Shown: positions 10,467 to 21,740 of the stretch, one piece after another
How the letters are laid out: every line of letters begins with the position of its first letter
How positions within the stretch are numbered: position 1 is the first letter of the stretch
Origin: Margaritispora aquatica
Lineage: Eukaryota > Ascomycota > Leotiomycetes > Helotiales > Discinellaceae
DNA length: 64,000 nucleotides
Reading direction: 5' to 3'
Assembly: GCA_007644065.1 (NCBI GenBank)
Contig: VJWN01000019.1
Span: 496,001-560,000 of the forward strand
Notes under the pieces: generated by a model
Database searches by the model: none
What the model was told of the DNA's origin: nothing
Seen by the model: the letters and a program-made list of their open reading frames with translations, nothing else
Made by a program: the position numbers and the translations under genes

Positions 10467-12185
10467 ATGTCCACCGACTTCTCCTCGTCGAATCCTTTCC
10501 GAAAGAAGGAACCGCCGAGCGCAAATGTCAACACTGCCCCTCCACCGCGCCCCTCCTCGATGATCAACCACACCGGATACCAACTGGCAGATTCAGGGCG
10601 AGGGCACGCAGGTCTTGAAAACATCGAAGTTTATACACCACCACTGACCAAGAAGGTTCAAAAGAAAGTGAGAGTTCAGTCTCCTCCACCGCCGTCTCCA
10701 TCAATACCAGATTCGGCTTCTACTGTTGGGGACGAGAACTATTCTATATTCGCACGACACCTCACACCACCAATACATAGCGAAGCTGACCCATTTGAGG
10801 GCGTCACTTCAGATGCATCTGAAGATGAAGCTATTAGCGGAGCTGGGAGAGCTCCGGCAAACCCGTTTGCAAAGACCTTGGAGACTATGGAACATCCGGA
10901 GCGAGAGCGGCCTATGATACATCAAACAAGTGCTGTTAGCCCGGGGCGGGCATCGATGGATGTGGATGCATTCAAGAGATTGTTGATGACTGGGAATTCT
11001 GGGCTAGCTACACCTACACAGGCACCTGGTTTACATGCGTTGGCAGATGGGGGGAGTAGTACAGACACTTCAATGTCTCGGCAATCCATGTTTGAGTCTA
11101 TCCAAGAACCACATCCGGAATCACCACGTACATCACATGAGATTTCGGAACCTGATGATGAAAGGAGGATATTTAGCGGAGAGGGAGGCTCAATGACAGG
11201 AAGGAAACTTCCTCCTCCACCACCAAGCTCGCGGCGTGGCAAGATGATAAAGTTGGAGTTGAAGGATGAGACGTCGCCGATATCTATGGCTCAGTCACCC
11301 CTTATTTCTGGGTCTCCTTTCTCAGCATCCTCTAGTGATCTCAATATCTCTCAAACGGATCTCAATAAACCACTTCCTGCTCCTCCAAACAGGACAAGCC
11401 ATGATTCTGAACGCGAGTCTATATTCGACAAAGAATCACTGGGTAAGACGCCAGAACCTCCGTCGCCATCGTCATCTTTAAGACGAAAGACACCACCCGC
11501 ACCACCACTCTCTAGACGACACAGTCAGATGGTATCAGAGTCTAAGCTCAACCGGAGTAGCTCAGGTCGGTTGTCTCCTAAGGTGGAAGAAGATATATCC
11601 AGGATAGCGGAAACCACACGATCGCGAAGTAATAGCAATCGTCTGCCTCCTCCCCCTCCATCACGAAGGCCTGGATCAATACGAACCCCATCACACAATA
11701 ACAATAACAACACGCCACTGAGCTCGCCATCTAGTACGTCCCTCCCAGCACCACCACCAACGCGAGGATCCTCTGTTCGAAGACCACCTTCTGTACATAG
11801 CGTCGACATGTCGTCACCAGGTCTCAACAAAAGAGCGTCCTTCATGCCACCACCACCACCTCCACCACACCGTCATGGTCGACCGAGTACAGGCGCAGAT
11901 GCCCAAGGACCGTCGCCCAATCCATCCCGAAGAACCAGCGGTGAACAGCCCAGACGTAGCATAGATACCGCGCGAAGAGGTTCGGCAGCGTCATCTGTAC
12001 TAGCACCTCAAGAGGAGGAGACATTAGCGCATAGGAGCGTTGAAGAAAGTAAGGCTGCAGATGCGTTAGATACGCAGAATGGGGCTGCTGTTCAAGCCCA
12101 ACGTCATGATATCCTGGCGGACTTGACTAAGTTGCAGCGTGATATTGATGCCTTGCGCGTGCAGAGTGCGAAAGAAGGCACCTGA
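10467..12185 (+). CDS. Proline-rich protein with NPF and PxxP motifs, possible endocytic/actin adaptor
   Basis: Single exon, 572 residues, mostly disordered. It has NPF tripeptides in SSNPFRKK near the N-terminus and in APANPFAKTL (about residue 131), plus a DPF in EADPFEG. These are known ligands of EH domains and AP2-type appendages in endocytosis. Many polyproline blocks occur (KLPPPPPSSRR, RLPPPPPSRRP, FMPPPPPPPHR), each followed by basic residues as in SH3 ligands. The C-terminal 35 residues are a short predicted coiled coil (ILADLTKLQRDIDALR). No catalytic domain, signal peptide or membrane span is seen. The motif set suggests a scaffold at cortical actin patches, comparable in style to verprolin or Aim21-like proteins. 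This is inference from short motifs, not from homology. Confidence 0.75.
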   Translation: MSTDFSSSNPFRKKEPPSANVNTAPPPRPSSMINHTGYQLADSGRGHAGLENIEVYTPPLTKKVQKKVRVQSPPPPSPSIPDSASTVGDENYSIFARHLTPPIHSEADPFEGVTSDASEDEAISGAGRAPANPFAKTLETMEHPERERPMIHQTSAVSPGRASMDVDAFKRLLMTGNSGLATPTQAPGLHALADGGSSTDTSMSRQSMFESIQEPHPESPRTSHEISEPDDERRIFSGEGGSMTGRKLPPPPPSSRRGKMIKLELKDETSPISMAQSPLISGSPFSASSSDLNISQTDLNKPLPAPPNRTSHDSERESIFDKESLGKTPEPPSPSSSLRRKTPPAPPLSRRHSQMVSESKLNRSSSGRLSPKVEEDISRIAETTRSRSNSNRLPPPPPSRRPGSIRTPSHNNNNNTPLSSPSSTSLPAPPPTRGSSVRRPPSVHSVDMSSPGLNKRASFMPPPPPPPHRHGRPSTGADAQGPSPNPSRRTSGEQPRRSIDTARRGSAASSVLAPQEEETLAHRSVEESKAADALDTQNGAAVQAQRHDILADLTKLQRDIDALRVQSAKEGT

Positions 12186-15100
12186 GAAGCTAGATGGCAA
12201 CAAAAGACGATCACATGATAGCCAAACCATGAGAGAGAGCTGAATGAACGTAATGTATTTAGGACTAGGACATGATGATTATGATGATGATCCTCATTCG
12301 ACGATACAAGCACAGATGCACACGGCAGATGCAAATGCACATGCACTTAAACACACTGGACCACACCTCACTCATTATGTCACATATTTCTTTCACCCCA
12401 TTCTCACCTCCTTTCTCATCCCCGTCTCATGTTCTATCTCCTAATCTCTCTATCTCATCCCAACGCCGTCAATTGCCTGGTCTACCCCGCGCTCGCTCAC
12501 CGCTTCTCTACGGCTCAACCAACCTCTGCTTGTTTGCTGCCATCTCATACCATTGCCGTTTCTACACAATCATAGTTCGGGAGAGCACGTACCGGTTTCA
12601 TGAGATTTGAGGTCAAGTGATCGAATCCTGAGACCCCGCGCATCGCTGGGACGGTCTCGGTACCCAATCTCGAAGCCATGCAAGAGACAGGAATGTGGAA
12701 CGATTGGGCATGGCTGAGCTTACTGGTGAAGGTAAAGCTATATTTACTGCAATTGGACTGATGTCAGTCTTGGAGGATGGAGAGAATCGGAGGAGCCATC
12801 ACGACAGCGGGAAGAAGGGAGCCTGAGCACATTACCGAACATGGTCCCCAGATCATGCAATGCAGGATTCATGCCTGGAAGCTTCATGTCGGTGACGGGA
12901 CAGTGGGATGCTGTTGCTGCTTGCTGCTGAAACTACCTAGATCTGAGATGTGTTTGGTTTGATGATTTTCTGCCACGATTGCGGAGCTGTCGAAGCGAGA
13001 GACACCCAAAGTTCAGTGGCGAGAACATGGAGTAACGCAGGAGTGAAATTAGAGTTTTAATCTGAATTGGAAACTGGGAGGAAGGAGAGACGCACCGAGG
13101 GAGAGACAATGCGGACAATCATCAAAGCGAGGAGGTGCTTTGTGATGCGGAACGGGAGTTTCTCGGTTCGCAGAGTGTTCGAGACGAGAAGGAGGGGAAG
13201 AGAGACATGAAAGCTGATGTGTGTTTTGCAGCTGTCCTTGCTTGTCTCTGCTGAGCTGCTAGATTTGGACTCTTGGACTGGTCTAGATGCCAACATATGA
13301 GTTCAGATACTTGCACTTTCGCCTGGGCGTAGGTGACATGCGAGACCCTTACACGCGTGTGGCAGGAACTTCGAACTTCCAAGATCTTTCGTATCATCAC
13401 GCTCATCATCCCGACACCGATCCAGAAACTATAGACACAGAGATTGCAATCAATGGAACGGAATCTGCTGCGAGCTCAACGGTGAGATACCGAGTACCCA
13501 AGATAGTGTTGTGAGAACGAACTACTGGTCATGGACTGCTGATTTTAGATCGCATCGCGAGAGAAGAATGACTCGTGGTACCACCCGTGATGGCAGTAGG
13601 TGATACGAAAAGTTGGGATGAAAGTTCTAGTGGAAATTACTCGACTAATGAGGTACACTAGGTGCAAAAAATGGCCGAGAAACTTTATCATATTTCCTCA
13701 GATGCTGTAGGTGAAAGACAACTCGTCTTGCTAGTGCTTGCGGAGACATTATTTGAACTGCGGAGAATATTGGTGACGCCACTTTCGATAGATCAGCATT
13801 TCATTATCAGAGCTGTGATGGCTGATGCAACACTTGAGACTGTGGAGGAGGAAAAGCAAAAGGAGTCTTCTTCCGGTTGGTACCGAATTGGTGGTGTGTT
13901 CATCACTTTGTTTACCTGCAAGAGGCAAGAGGTAAAGTGCACTTTGTGTGGAACTTCATGAAAGTGCGTTGCCTAAAACCGTTGTTGGGTGCTTGTGCGT
14001 ACGTAAACGAGCTTGATGTTGGCTTTGCTTCAGTGGGGGGTGCTGCGTGGATGTTCCTTTTACCCACCTGCACGCAACTCTTCCTTCCTGCTCGACATCG
14101 ATTTTCCCGCGTTTGGAACCCTGATGCTGGGTCAATTCTTATGCTGTCTCGCATGTCTGGTTTACTGCAACATCACCGACCTCGCGCCCCTCACTGCATA
14201 CCGTGTTCGGAGGAAGCTGCAGCGTATATGCTTCAGCAGTGCTTGTGTACTGTTTTTCTTCGAAGACATTCCTTTCATAAGAGTATGTCAGGATTTAATT
14301 GGGGCGGCGGAGATGGGGAGATCCTCCCGAGATCTGCACGCGGTGGTGATCTTGACTGCCCCCTTCCCCTGCAGGGCCTTCTTCGGCTTTTGGTGTGAGG
14401 ACTTGTGGCTTGGAGACAGGCGAGTGGTTTGAAGTTGGCATTGCAGGTTTTGGAAGAGCCCGCAGAATCAGTGACCACTTGATGGCGAGGAAACCAAAAG
14501 TGGAAGCACTACTCTGGGGATGATCCATGGAGCATATGAGTCCTTCGAATCGTCGAGCGAGGAGAAGTGGTAGGTTTTCTTCTTGCCAAATATATCTCCG
14601 CATATTGGACAAGCATAAACTGTCCAGTGCAAGAGAACCAAACATCGTGGAGACTCTGCACGAAGGTGGAAGCTTTCGATGAAAGAACCATGAATGAAGT
14701 GTGTTGTTCGACGAGGCTGTGTGATTTGAAGACACCTTCGGTGAGAGATCCCTTGCATTTTGAGACATGGACTTTCATAGGATGAAGATCCTGAAACAAA
14801 CTGGTGTGATCTCAGCCTGCTGCTAAATAATTTCCAAAGCATGCGCACCCTTCGGTTCGGGCCTTGCGAGCTCGAGGCAGCTGGCGGGCTTTGCATGACA
14901 TGGCACCGTCTGAAGCTTGAAGCTGAAAGCTGTTGGGACGTCTTTTAGCATCGAGTCCGTCTGTTCCGGTGAGAGAGGAAGGATTCGCTTGCTGGCTCCT
15001 TTCAACAGTTCACAGTGAGAGTACGAGGCCGGGGTACAGATTTCCCAATTCACTCTCGTTCATCCGAGGCTCAGGTGGTTCTTCCGAAGGTAACATGGGG

Positions 15101-18100
15101 GCATGCTCACGACATGGTGGTTTGGAAAGGTACGGAGGTACTCCCATGAAAGGAGGGTTGGCACAGTTGACCCGAAGTACTCCGTACTTTGTAGGGAGCA
15201 CTTGCATGTATGTATGTACCTACCTGGGCTGTCAAAATTTGAGTGCCGACCCCCACGGCTAGTTGAGCCAGCTCGGGTTTCCAGAACGGGAATTATCTCG
15301 GTGACTTCCCGGTGTTGGACTGTGCTTTTTAAGTGTTGAGACTAGATGCTGGTCTGATTATTGGAGGAATTTGATGCATGGTGAAGAATTGCCACGGCTG
15401 GGAGGAGGTTGTCGTCGTTCGGGACAACTCATGTCACGGAATTTCGCTAGCTGCTTGAGTTGAGCTTGCATGGTAGAAGAGGTGGAAAGGCAGACTCTGC
15501 ACCAATTGGTCGAATGGTTATTTGGAGCCAGCGGGAAGGCGCAAGACGAGATGACTGATGGAGACGATGATCTTCAAGCAGAGGGAGACGAAAGAAGGAA
15601 AGTTGACACGGCTGCTCCAGTGAGAAGAAATTCCTTCTTGGATACCATGCCCGAAGACGAATACAAGAGGGGCACGATGGATCACTTTGATTTAGTGTCC
15701 TTTGCGGGGTATTCGAAGCTAAGGATCTTTGTTTCAACACCATGTCAACATTTTCTCGTGGTCGATAGTGAAATCTCCTCCTCTCCTTGTCAATCGTGGA
15801 CGCAGAGAGTAACCTTTAATTCTAGATATTGATGATCTAGACCATGTCTCAAACAAATTGTATCTGGCTTTCTCCGAGTTACAGTACAGAAACAGAAACA
15901 TAACAGGGTGTTCACTTGGTGGTTTTCCTCTGGAGAAGCCCGTGTCGGTGGAGGGAAATATCTCATGCAAACATCCTTGAACGGTCAGCATGTGTTTCTC
16001 GCTCGACCACACGAATCATGTCGGCTTCCTGTGCGACAGTGGGCTCCTGCAAGACATGGCCTCTCACTCCGTCAAAGCAACCAATTAAACACCGCCGAAG
16101 CTCCCAAATATTCGGATTGTTGGCCACGAAGACCTTGTCTGTCAATTGGCACACCTGACTGGACAGTGCTCCCTTTTGGCACGAGGCTAAACGTGCTGGC
16201 ACGACTCATGCTCACGGCCTGATTTCACTTCAGAAGTTGGTCAAGAAGGGGCGTTTGAGCGGCCATCGACTTGGGAGAAAAAGTTGCGATATCTTGACAT
16301 TTTATAACTTTCATTGACATTTGGCTGGCTCGGTGGGGTCTGCAGGCTACTTTATGTCACGAAATTCAACAGGAAAGGCTTGCGAGGAAAGCCCGCTAGC
16401 GAATGAATTTTGGAGATCATTCGAATTAGAGATCGCTCGAAATTATGGATCTCCTGGACTGTGCGGCGCGGCGTCTGGCGGCGTCAAGAGCTGTTTGGCC
16501 GTCGACGGGCAAGCATTCTTTTCAGCAGTGGACAAAGTCGCTGTGCGGCTTATGCTTCCGATCACAAAACATTGTGAAACTCTTCAAGCTTGATGACAAA
16601 GTGGGCCTCGAGTTGAGACTGAGAATGACCTGTGAGTATTTCTATTGGTAGGATGGATTAGAATTACTTCGGGATCAGCTTTTTGTCCAACACAGACACC
16701 GCAGATATCATAGACAGGATCAACTTCCCCACAATGTTGTCATAAATGTGGGAAGACACCATGGAACGTACCGAGAGATGGCGTTTTCGTTGAAGGAAAA
16801 GCAAACACACAGAGGGGCATGCAAGAGCATCCGATCTCCTATGAAAGAGGGGTTACGAGAGGATTTCATAGGATTGTATTCCAAGTCTCAGTTCCCCCAT
16901 GAGAAACCAATGTCCACAAGCTCGTCGCAATCTGCTTGAGATTCCCCTGACTTTCGATATATCGATTGTGCCGGGCCTGCTCCAGCTTTACGGACGTATT
17001 TCCTACAGGCTTTATAGCTTTTGCATTGGCAATTTTAGCCAACTTCCTTCGGCTCCATTTTTGACTGTATGGAGACGATGTACCTGGTACGGAGGGCGAG
17101 TGGAGTTGCTCTGCGACGAATGATTACGCCTCGCTTGAGAAGTTGACATGGTTGATTTCCACCCTGAAGCTTCTCGGGTGATCGTCGACATGGCCCATCT
17201 TGTTCTTTCGTGCCCCCCTTCAGGGCCTTTGCCGTCGATACCCTGCATATCATGACCCGCAATCTACCTGGAGCCACTGACTAGCCTGGCTTCTCAATCT
17301 TTGAGTGGAGCTGTTGGAGATGTGGTGTGCAAAACGGCTGCTTGCCTGCATTTTGGCAAGATGACCATATGGGAGGCCGCAGCGTATGAGACTGGGCGAA
17401 GTTCGCATCAAAATCGCTAACAAGCAAGGTACAACACACTTTTGAAATAAAAATCTCAAGCAGATATATCGGAATTTCTAAGGTATCAAGTGTCTTCTCA
17501 AACACAAGATATGGCTACGATGCATGTGTGACGAACTTTTGAAATAAATCGATAGTCAGATTTCCAAGCAAGTGATTCGTGGAACAGAAGGTTGCAGCAT
17601 TCAGACCTAGCTACCGTGCTTGCTATGTTTGCCAACAACCACTCAAAATTCCCATGAGTTGTCTCGCTTTGAAAATGAGGAGCAATTGCAAAGTCGTAAT
17701 CCGTACCGCTATCCGGCCTTCTTGAGGAAGCTGATCGCCCTCTTGGAAGCAGGCTGCGCAGCTCGACATCAGTTCCGTTCTCTACCGAAACCATAACATG
17801 TGGACCCTCCAACTTGGAGTCGTGTACTCTTTGCCAAAGGTTTCGTCGAGATCGTGTACACATCCCCAAGCCAAAATCGAAACTTGATACCATGGGAGCA
17901 TCCTAGTTTCTGGCACTACTTCGCTATTCGCAAGGTTGAAAAAGGAGCTAGAAATCGGGCTACGACTTTTTGGGAAACCCTGTTTTTCCCAGACAGCAAA
18001 CAGATTGCCTAAACTCTGTTTTTGCGTCAGACTGCTAGGCGATCTTGACTGTGTAACTCAAGCCACGACTCAGGGACAGCAAACTCCTAACTATAGCTTG

Positions 18101-18594
18101 CTGTAGCTCCCACTGGCTGCCGACTCTAACATGTAAGCATGTCCGTTGGCACCCTGAATCCATATCAAACAGGCTGCCCCTGAATGGGACAGCTGCATCT
18201 CGGCGTGAAGAAAAGTGTGAGACCTGTTTATCACTCCACTTTCGCATATTCTGGAACCCCAGCAAAAGCAGGCAAGCCCACACGCAGCACAAGCCAGCAG
18301 CAAGCCAGAGCAGCACTTTTCCATTTTAACCCACAAGAGAGGAGTCTCCCGTGTTGCTGTACCAGGTCTCAGTGCACGTCCTCACTCAATTCACCCCTCC
18401 CCTGCTGGACATCCTAGCTGGCCAGTCCAGTGCAAGGTTGCAAGCGAACTGAACCCCCGAAATCGAGTCGAATGCTCCGCCATTTCAGAAGCGGGCCGTA
18501 TTACTATCATCGACATCTTCTTCAACATCGTTCCTCTTACTCGTTTCTTACCCTTCTCTAGCCTCACTTCTCATCCTCAAGTTGTGCTTGACCG
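12186..18594. other. Gene-poor stretch, 6.4 kb
   Basis: No protein of recognisable family is seen on either strand in this stretch. Two ATG-started open frames are the longest with somewhat coding-like composition. One is at 13671-13961 (+), 96 residues, and the other at 15470-15832 (+), 120 residues. Neither has splice-supported extension or known motifs. No tRNA, rRNA or clear transposon end was recognised. Base composition is ordinary, so it is not an AT-rich repeat block. The last 100 nt are pyrimidine-rich and likely contain the transcription start of the regulator at 18651. The stretch may be a long regulatory region or may hold non-coding transcripts. Confidence 0.4.
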
Positions 18595-18648
18595 ATGTAC
18601 TTGCGATTACTAGCTGGACTCGATATACTTACTTGGAGGTGGATTTAA
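18595..18648 (+). promoter_or_regulatory. Upstream ORF (17 codons) ending 2 nt before the regulator's start
   Basis: An ATG at 18595 opens a frame of 17 codons ending in TAA at 18646-18648. Only GA separates this stop from the main ATG at 18651. Such a stop-start arrangement is known to allow translational control by reinitiation. Use of this uORF depends on the transcript start, which I infer to lie in the CT-rich tract just upstream. Confidence 0.55.
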
Positions 18649-18650
18649 GA

Positions 18651-20736
18651 ATGGAAATCAGCACACTGCCGTTGGTCATAGACACCTCGCACAAACGATT
18701 CACCAGTGCCACTGAGGAAGGAGTCGAGGAGATTATACGAAGCCCAGAGGATTTTCGACGACCATACTCATCTTTCGCTCCTCGCTCTCGTTCTATGCGC
18801 GCGCCCATACGACGCCGACTTCACATCGACGAGTGCAACGGCAGTACATACGAAATGTTTGAGCTGTCTACTGTGGTGGGATCAAGAACAAGCATGGATG
18901 GTTCGGAAGCTTCAAGTTCATCAGCATTGACTATGGCAACTTCGGCAGGATCATCAGGTACAGATCCATGGAGTTCGACGGGGTTTGTGGAGGAAGAGGA
19001 AGAGAATGTCGAGGACATCAATTGGGAGGAGGAGGACGGGATGTTGGTAAATCCAAAGCTTGAACCTGAAGATGATGTCCATATGGCAGACTTCTCGCCC
19101 ATGGCAGATATTCCAGACTCAAGCGAGAGTATGGTTCCAGAAACGCCCACCTCAACAACACCACAGAAGCGACCTCGGGGTCGACCGCGGAAACATCCAA
19201 AGCCTACACCTGAATCCTTAACGAAGGTTGCGAAAGGAAGATCAAAAACAGGCTGCATCACTTGCAGGAAACGGAAGAAGAAGTGTGACGAAACAAAGCC
19301 AGGCTGTAAGTTTTACACCGACCAAGAAGTCTTGTTTCAACACTGATTATATAGGTATGAACTGCGAAAAGAATTCCGTCGTGTGTGAAGGATATCCTGA
19401 GAAGACGACTTGGAAGAGTGGCAAAGAGAAAGCTGAAGAAGGTAGGACCATACTGAAGATAAGCCAGCATGGAGCTGAAGAGCTGATCGCATCAACAGCC
19501 CGTATACGCAGGGCAGGAAGCATTACCTTGTCGAGCATTCAATTGCCATTCCTCGTCCATGGTTTAGAAACTGAAGGCGACCGAATTTTCCTACACCATT
19601 ACATATCGAGACTGAGCATCATTTTCACGCTGGAAGGAGAACGGGACAGCGCGTTCAGGAATATCTTACTTCCTATGGCTCAACAACATTCGGGACTGAT
19701 GCATTCGATTCTCGCCTTATCTAGTAAGCATCTGGACTACAACTCATCCTATGGGTTACAGATTCTTAGGGAGCACCCAAGTATTGATGTTCAGGCCCTC
19801 GAGGAGCGCTCACAATTTCATCAAGATGAGGCTTTCAAGGAGTTGGTTACACAACAGACTGGTGCCAAGGTTGCGCCTGCTACCTATGCTCAAATGATAT
19901 GTCTAGTTCTTCAAACACTTTCGGATCCCTCGCCTAATGGACAACATCGATTCCATCTTCAGCACTACAAGAAGTTGATTCAGAACAATCCTCCTGAAGA
20001 TATCGAGGCTATGAAGTTTATCCATGAATTCTTCCAATATCATATCCATGCCGATGAATTGATTTATTTTCCACAGGGTGAGGATATTCAATATGTGTCC
20101 ACGCTGCAAGACTGGAATCTTCCAAACGAAGCATCTCCGCCAGAGGCAGTTCGGTTACTGGGTGTCTTCGATGGTCTGTTCATGTACATGTCAAGAATTA
20201 CGAACATTAGGAACCAAATCCGTCAGAACATGGAGAAGGGCATTGACCCCGTTGTCGACTACCGGGCTTTTTATGCAGCAGCCGAAATCGACGCTGGTAT
20301 CAGAGAATGGACTCCAGCATGGCCTGCCGGGGATTCCCGTGACGCAGCAGGCATGCTCTACCGGCAAATGTTATGGATCTACCTATGGAGAACAATGTAT
20401 CCACCTCAGACCACAAACTGGAAGCTCGATCCTCATATCACCATTGCCGTGGAAGACGGCATCAAAATGTTGAACGAATTCAAATCCGACGACTCGAGTC
20501 AAACGCTGATCTTGGCACCAGCATTCGTCATCGGTTGTGCTGCATTCGATGAGAAGCAGCGGGAGCCTATTCGCCGTGCCATTCGTGTCGTGAAGGCATA
20601 TATGCAGTACAAGAATACTGACACTGCCCTCGAAGTTCTGGAAGAGGTCTGGCGCTTGATGGATGCGAAAGACGAGCGCAGCTGGGATTGGCAGGCCATT
20701 GCACACCGGATGGGAATGGACTTCCTCGCCACATGA
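18651..20736 (+). CDS. AT-hook plus Zn2Cys6 transcription factor
   Basis: Nuclear DNA-binding regulator. Exons 18651-19305 and 19355-20736 are split by a 49-nt intron inside the zinc cluster and give 678 residues. An acidic, Ser-rich N-terminal part with EEEEENVEDINWEEEDG precedes an AT-hook core (RPRGRPRKHPK, about residue 177). The zinc cluster follows at once: GCITCRKRKKKCDE, then PGCMNC and a final VVC, giving C-x2-C-x6-C-x6-C-x2-C-x6-C. The rest resembles the helical Fungal_trans_2 regulatory domain (HHYISRLSIIFTLEGERDSA; LMHSILALSSKHL). The intron position within the cluster is typical. The start is the first ATG in frame after a stop-terminated uORF. Very long gene-free flanks surround it, as often seen for developmental regulators. 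The target pathway is unknown. Confidence 0.85.
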
Positions 20737-21564
20737 ACAACTCTCAACACTCACCAACGACATCCACCTATTCATACTCACATGACTACAAATTGTACAC
20801 TTGACGAAACTTACGATACGCGACGACCCGGAACAACTCATCTCATCTCACCTCACCTACTTGACTGTTTATTATCCTTACGCATGTGGATCGCTCTCGA
20901 GTCGCTCGCTATTGCCTTTCTTGGTCCTATATTACCACTGGATTATTCATCCTGCGTTCGTTCTAATCTGGTCTGGTATATCTTATACCCAGCAGCGACG
21001 GCCTTCTCTGGGCGGTTTCTGTGTTTTCCATGATACCACATCGCGTCTACTACCAAGGTGGCTATCATTGAATCTCTGCAGGAATTGTTTTTCTTTCGCA
21101 ATATGTTTATCGATCTATCTTGGGCGGCTGGCCATCAACGGTCTGAACTCCTTCCCTGCGTATCGCGGTTTCGCGTACGTATCGGTTGAGTTATTACTAC
21201 GGTTACGGTTCTATCTATTTATATTTTGACGAAACGATACCAAGTCCTCTCTTTTAAGCAGGCATCCTCTAATTAGCGCATTTGGTGGTTTTAGTTGTTT
21301 TTTTCTCGACGGGTTCGGTCGTTTCTTTTTGGTGCTTGTTTATTGTTTTACTGTTTTATTGATTTTTTTTATTTTATTATTGGTTGTCTAGGCCAGTCAA
21401 AATGGGTGGTTTGGTTGGGCTTTTGTTTTTGCTTTGTTTTTTCGGACCTTCAGGGGGAACGCTCGGGATTGGGCAAGGGCGAAAGGATCTGGAATGGGAA
21501 CGGATTGGAACGGCTGGTTGGGATGGGTTGGCTGGCCGGCCGGCGGCTTTGTGCGGTTTAGACA

Positions 21565-21740
21565 GAAATACGATGGAAGGTAGAGAGGGTAGAGAGAGAG
21601 GGTAGCACAGGCTAACAGCGGAGGTTTCAAAACCATGGGTTCGCTATACAATGTATGAGATGTGGACGTGCAGGAGTGAGAAGGAGAGGGGATTAGAGGG
21701 AGTAGAGAAGAGGAGAGGAGAGGACAGGAGAGTGCATGGG
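21565..21740. repeat. Polypurine low-complexity tract
   Basis: The plus strand is dominated by G and A in GAGAGGG- and GAGGAGAGG-like runs, interrupted by a mixed segment near 21605-21660. It follows a T-rich stretch. It could form unusual DNA structure, or may simply be untranslated sequence. Confidence 0.5.

Noticed and set aside
12600..12660. Sequence GATCGAATCC resembling a tRNA B box
   Set aside because: No A box or acceptor stem could be placed around it on either strand.
13671..13961. 96-codon ATG-started frame in the gene-poor stretch
   Set aside because: Composition is mildly protein-like but there is no motif, splice support or neighbour context.
15470..15832. 120-codon ATG-started frame in the gene-poor stretch
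   Set aside because: Acidic first half but no recognisable domain. Length is within what chance gives in 6 kb.
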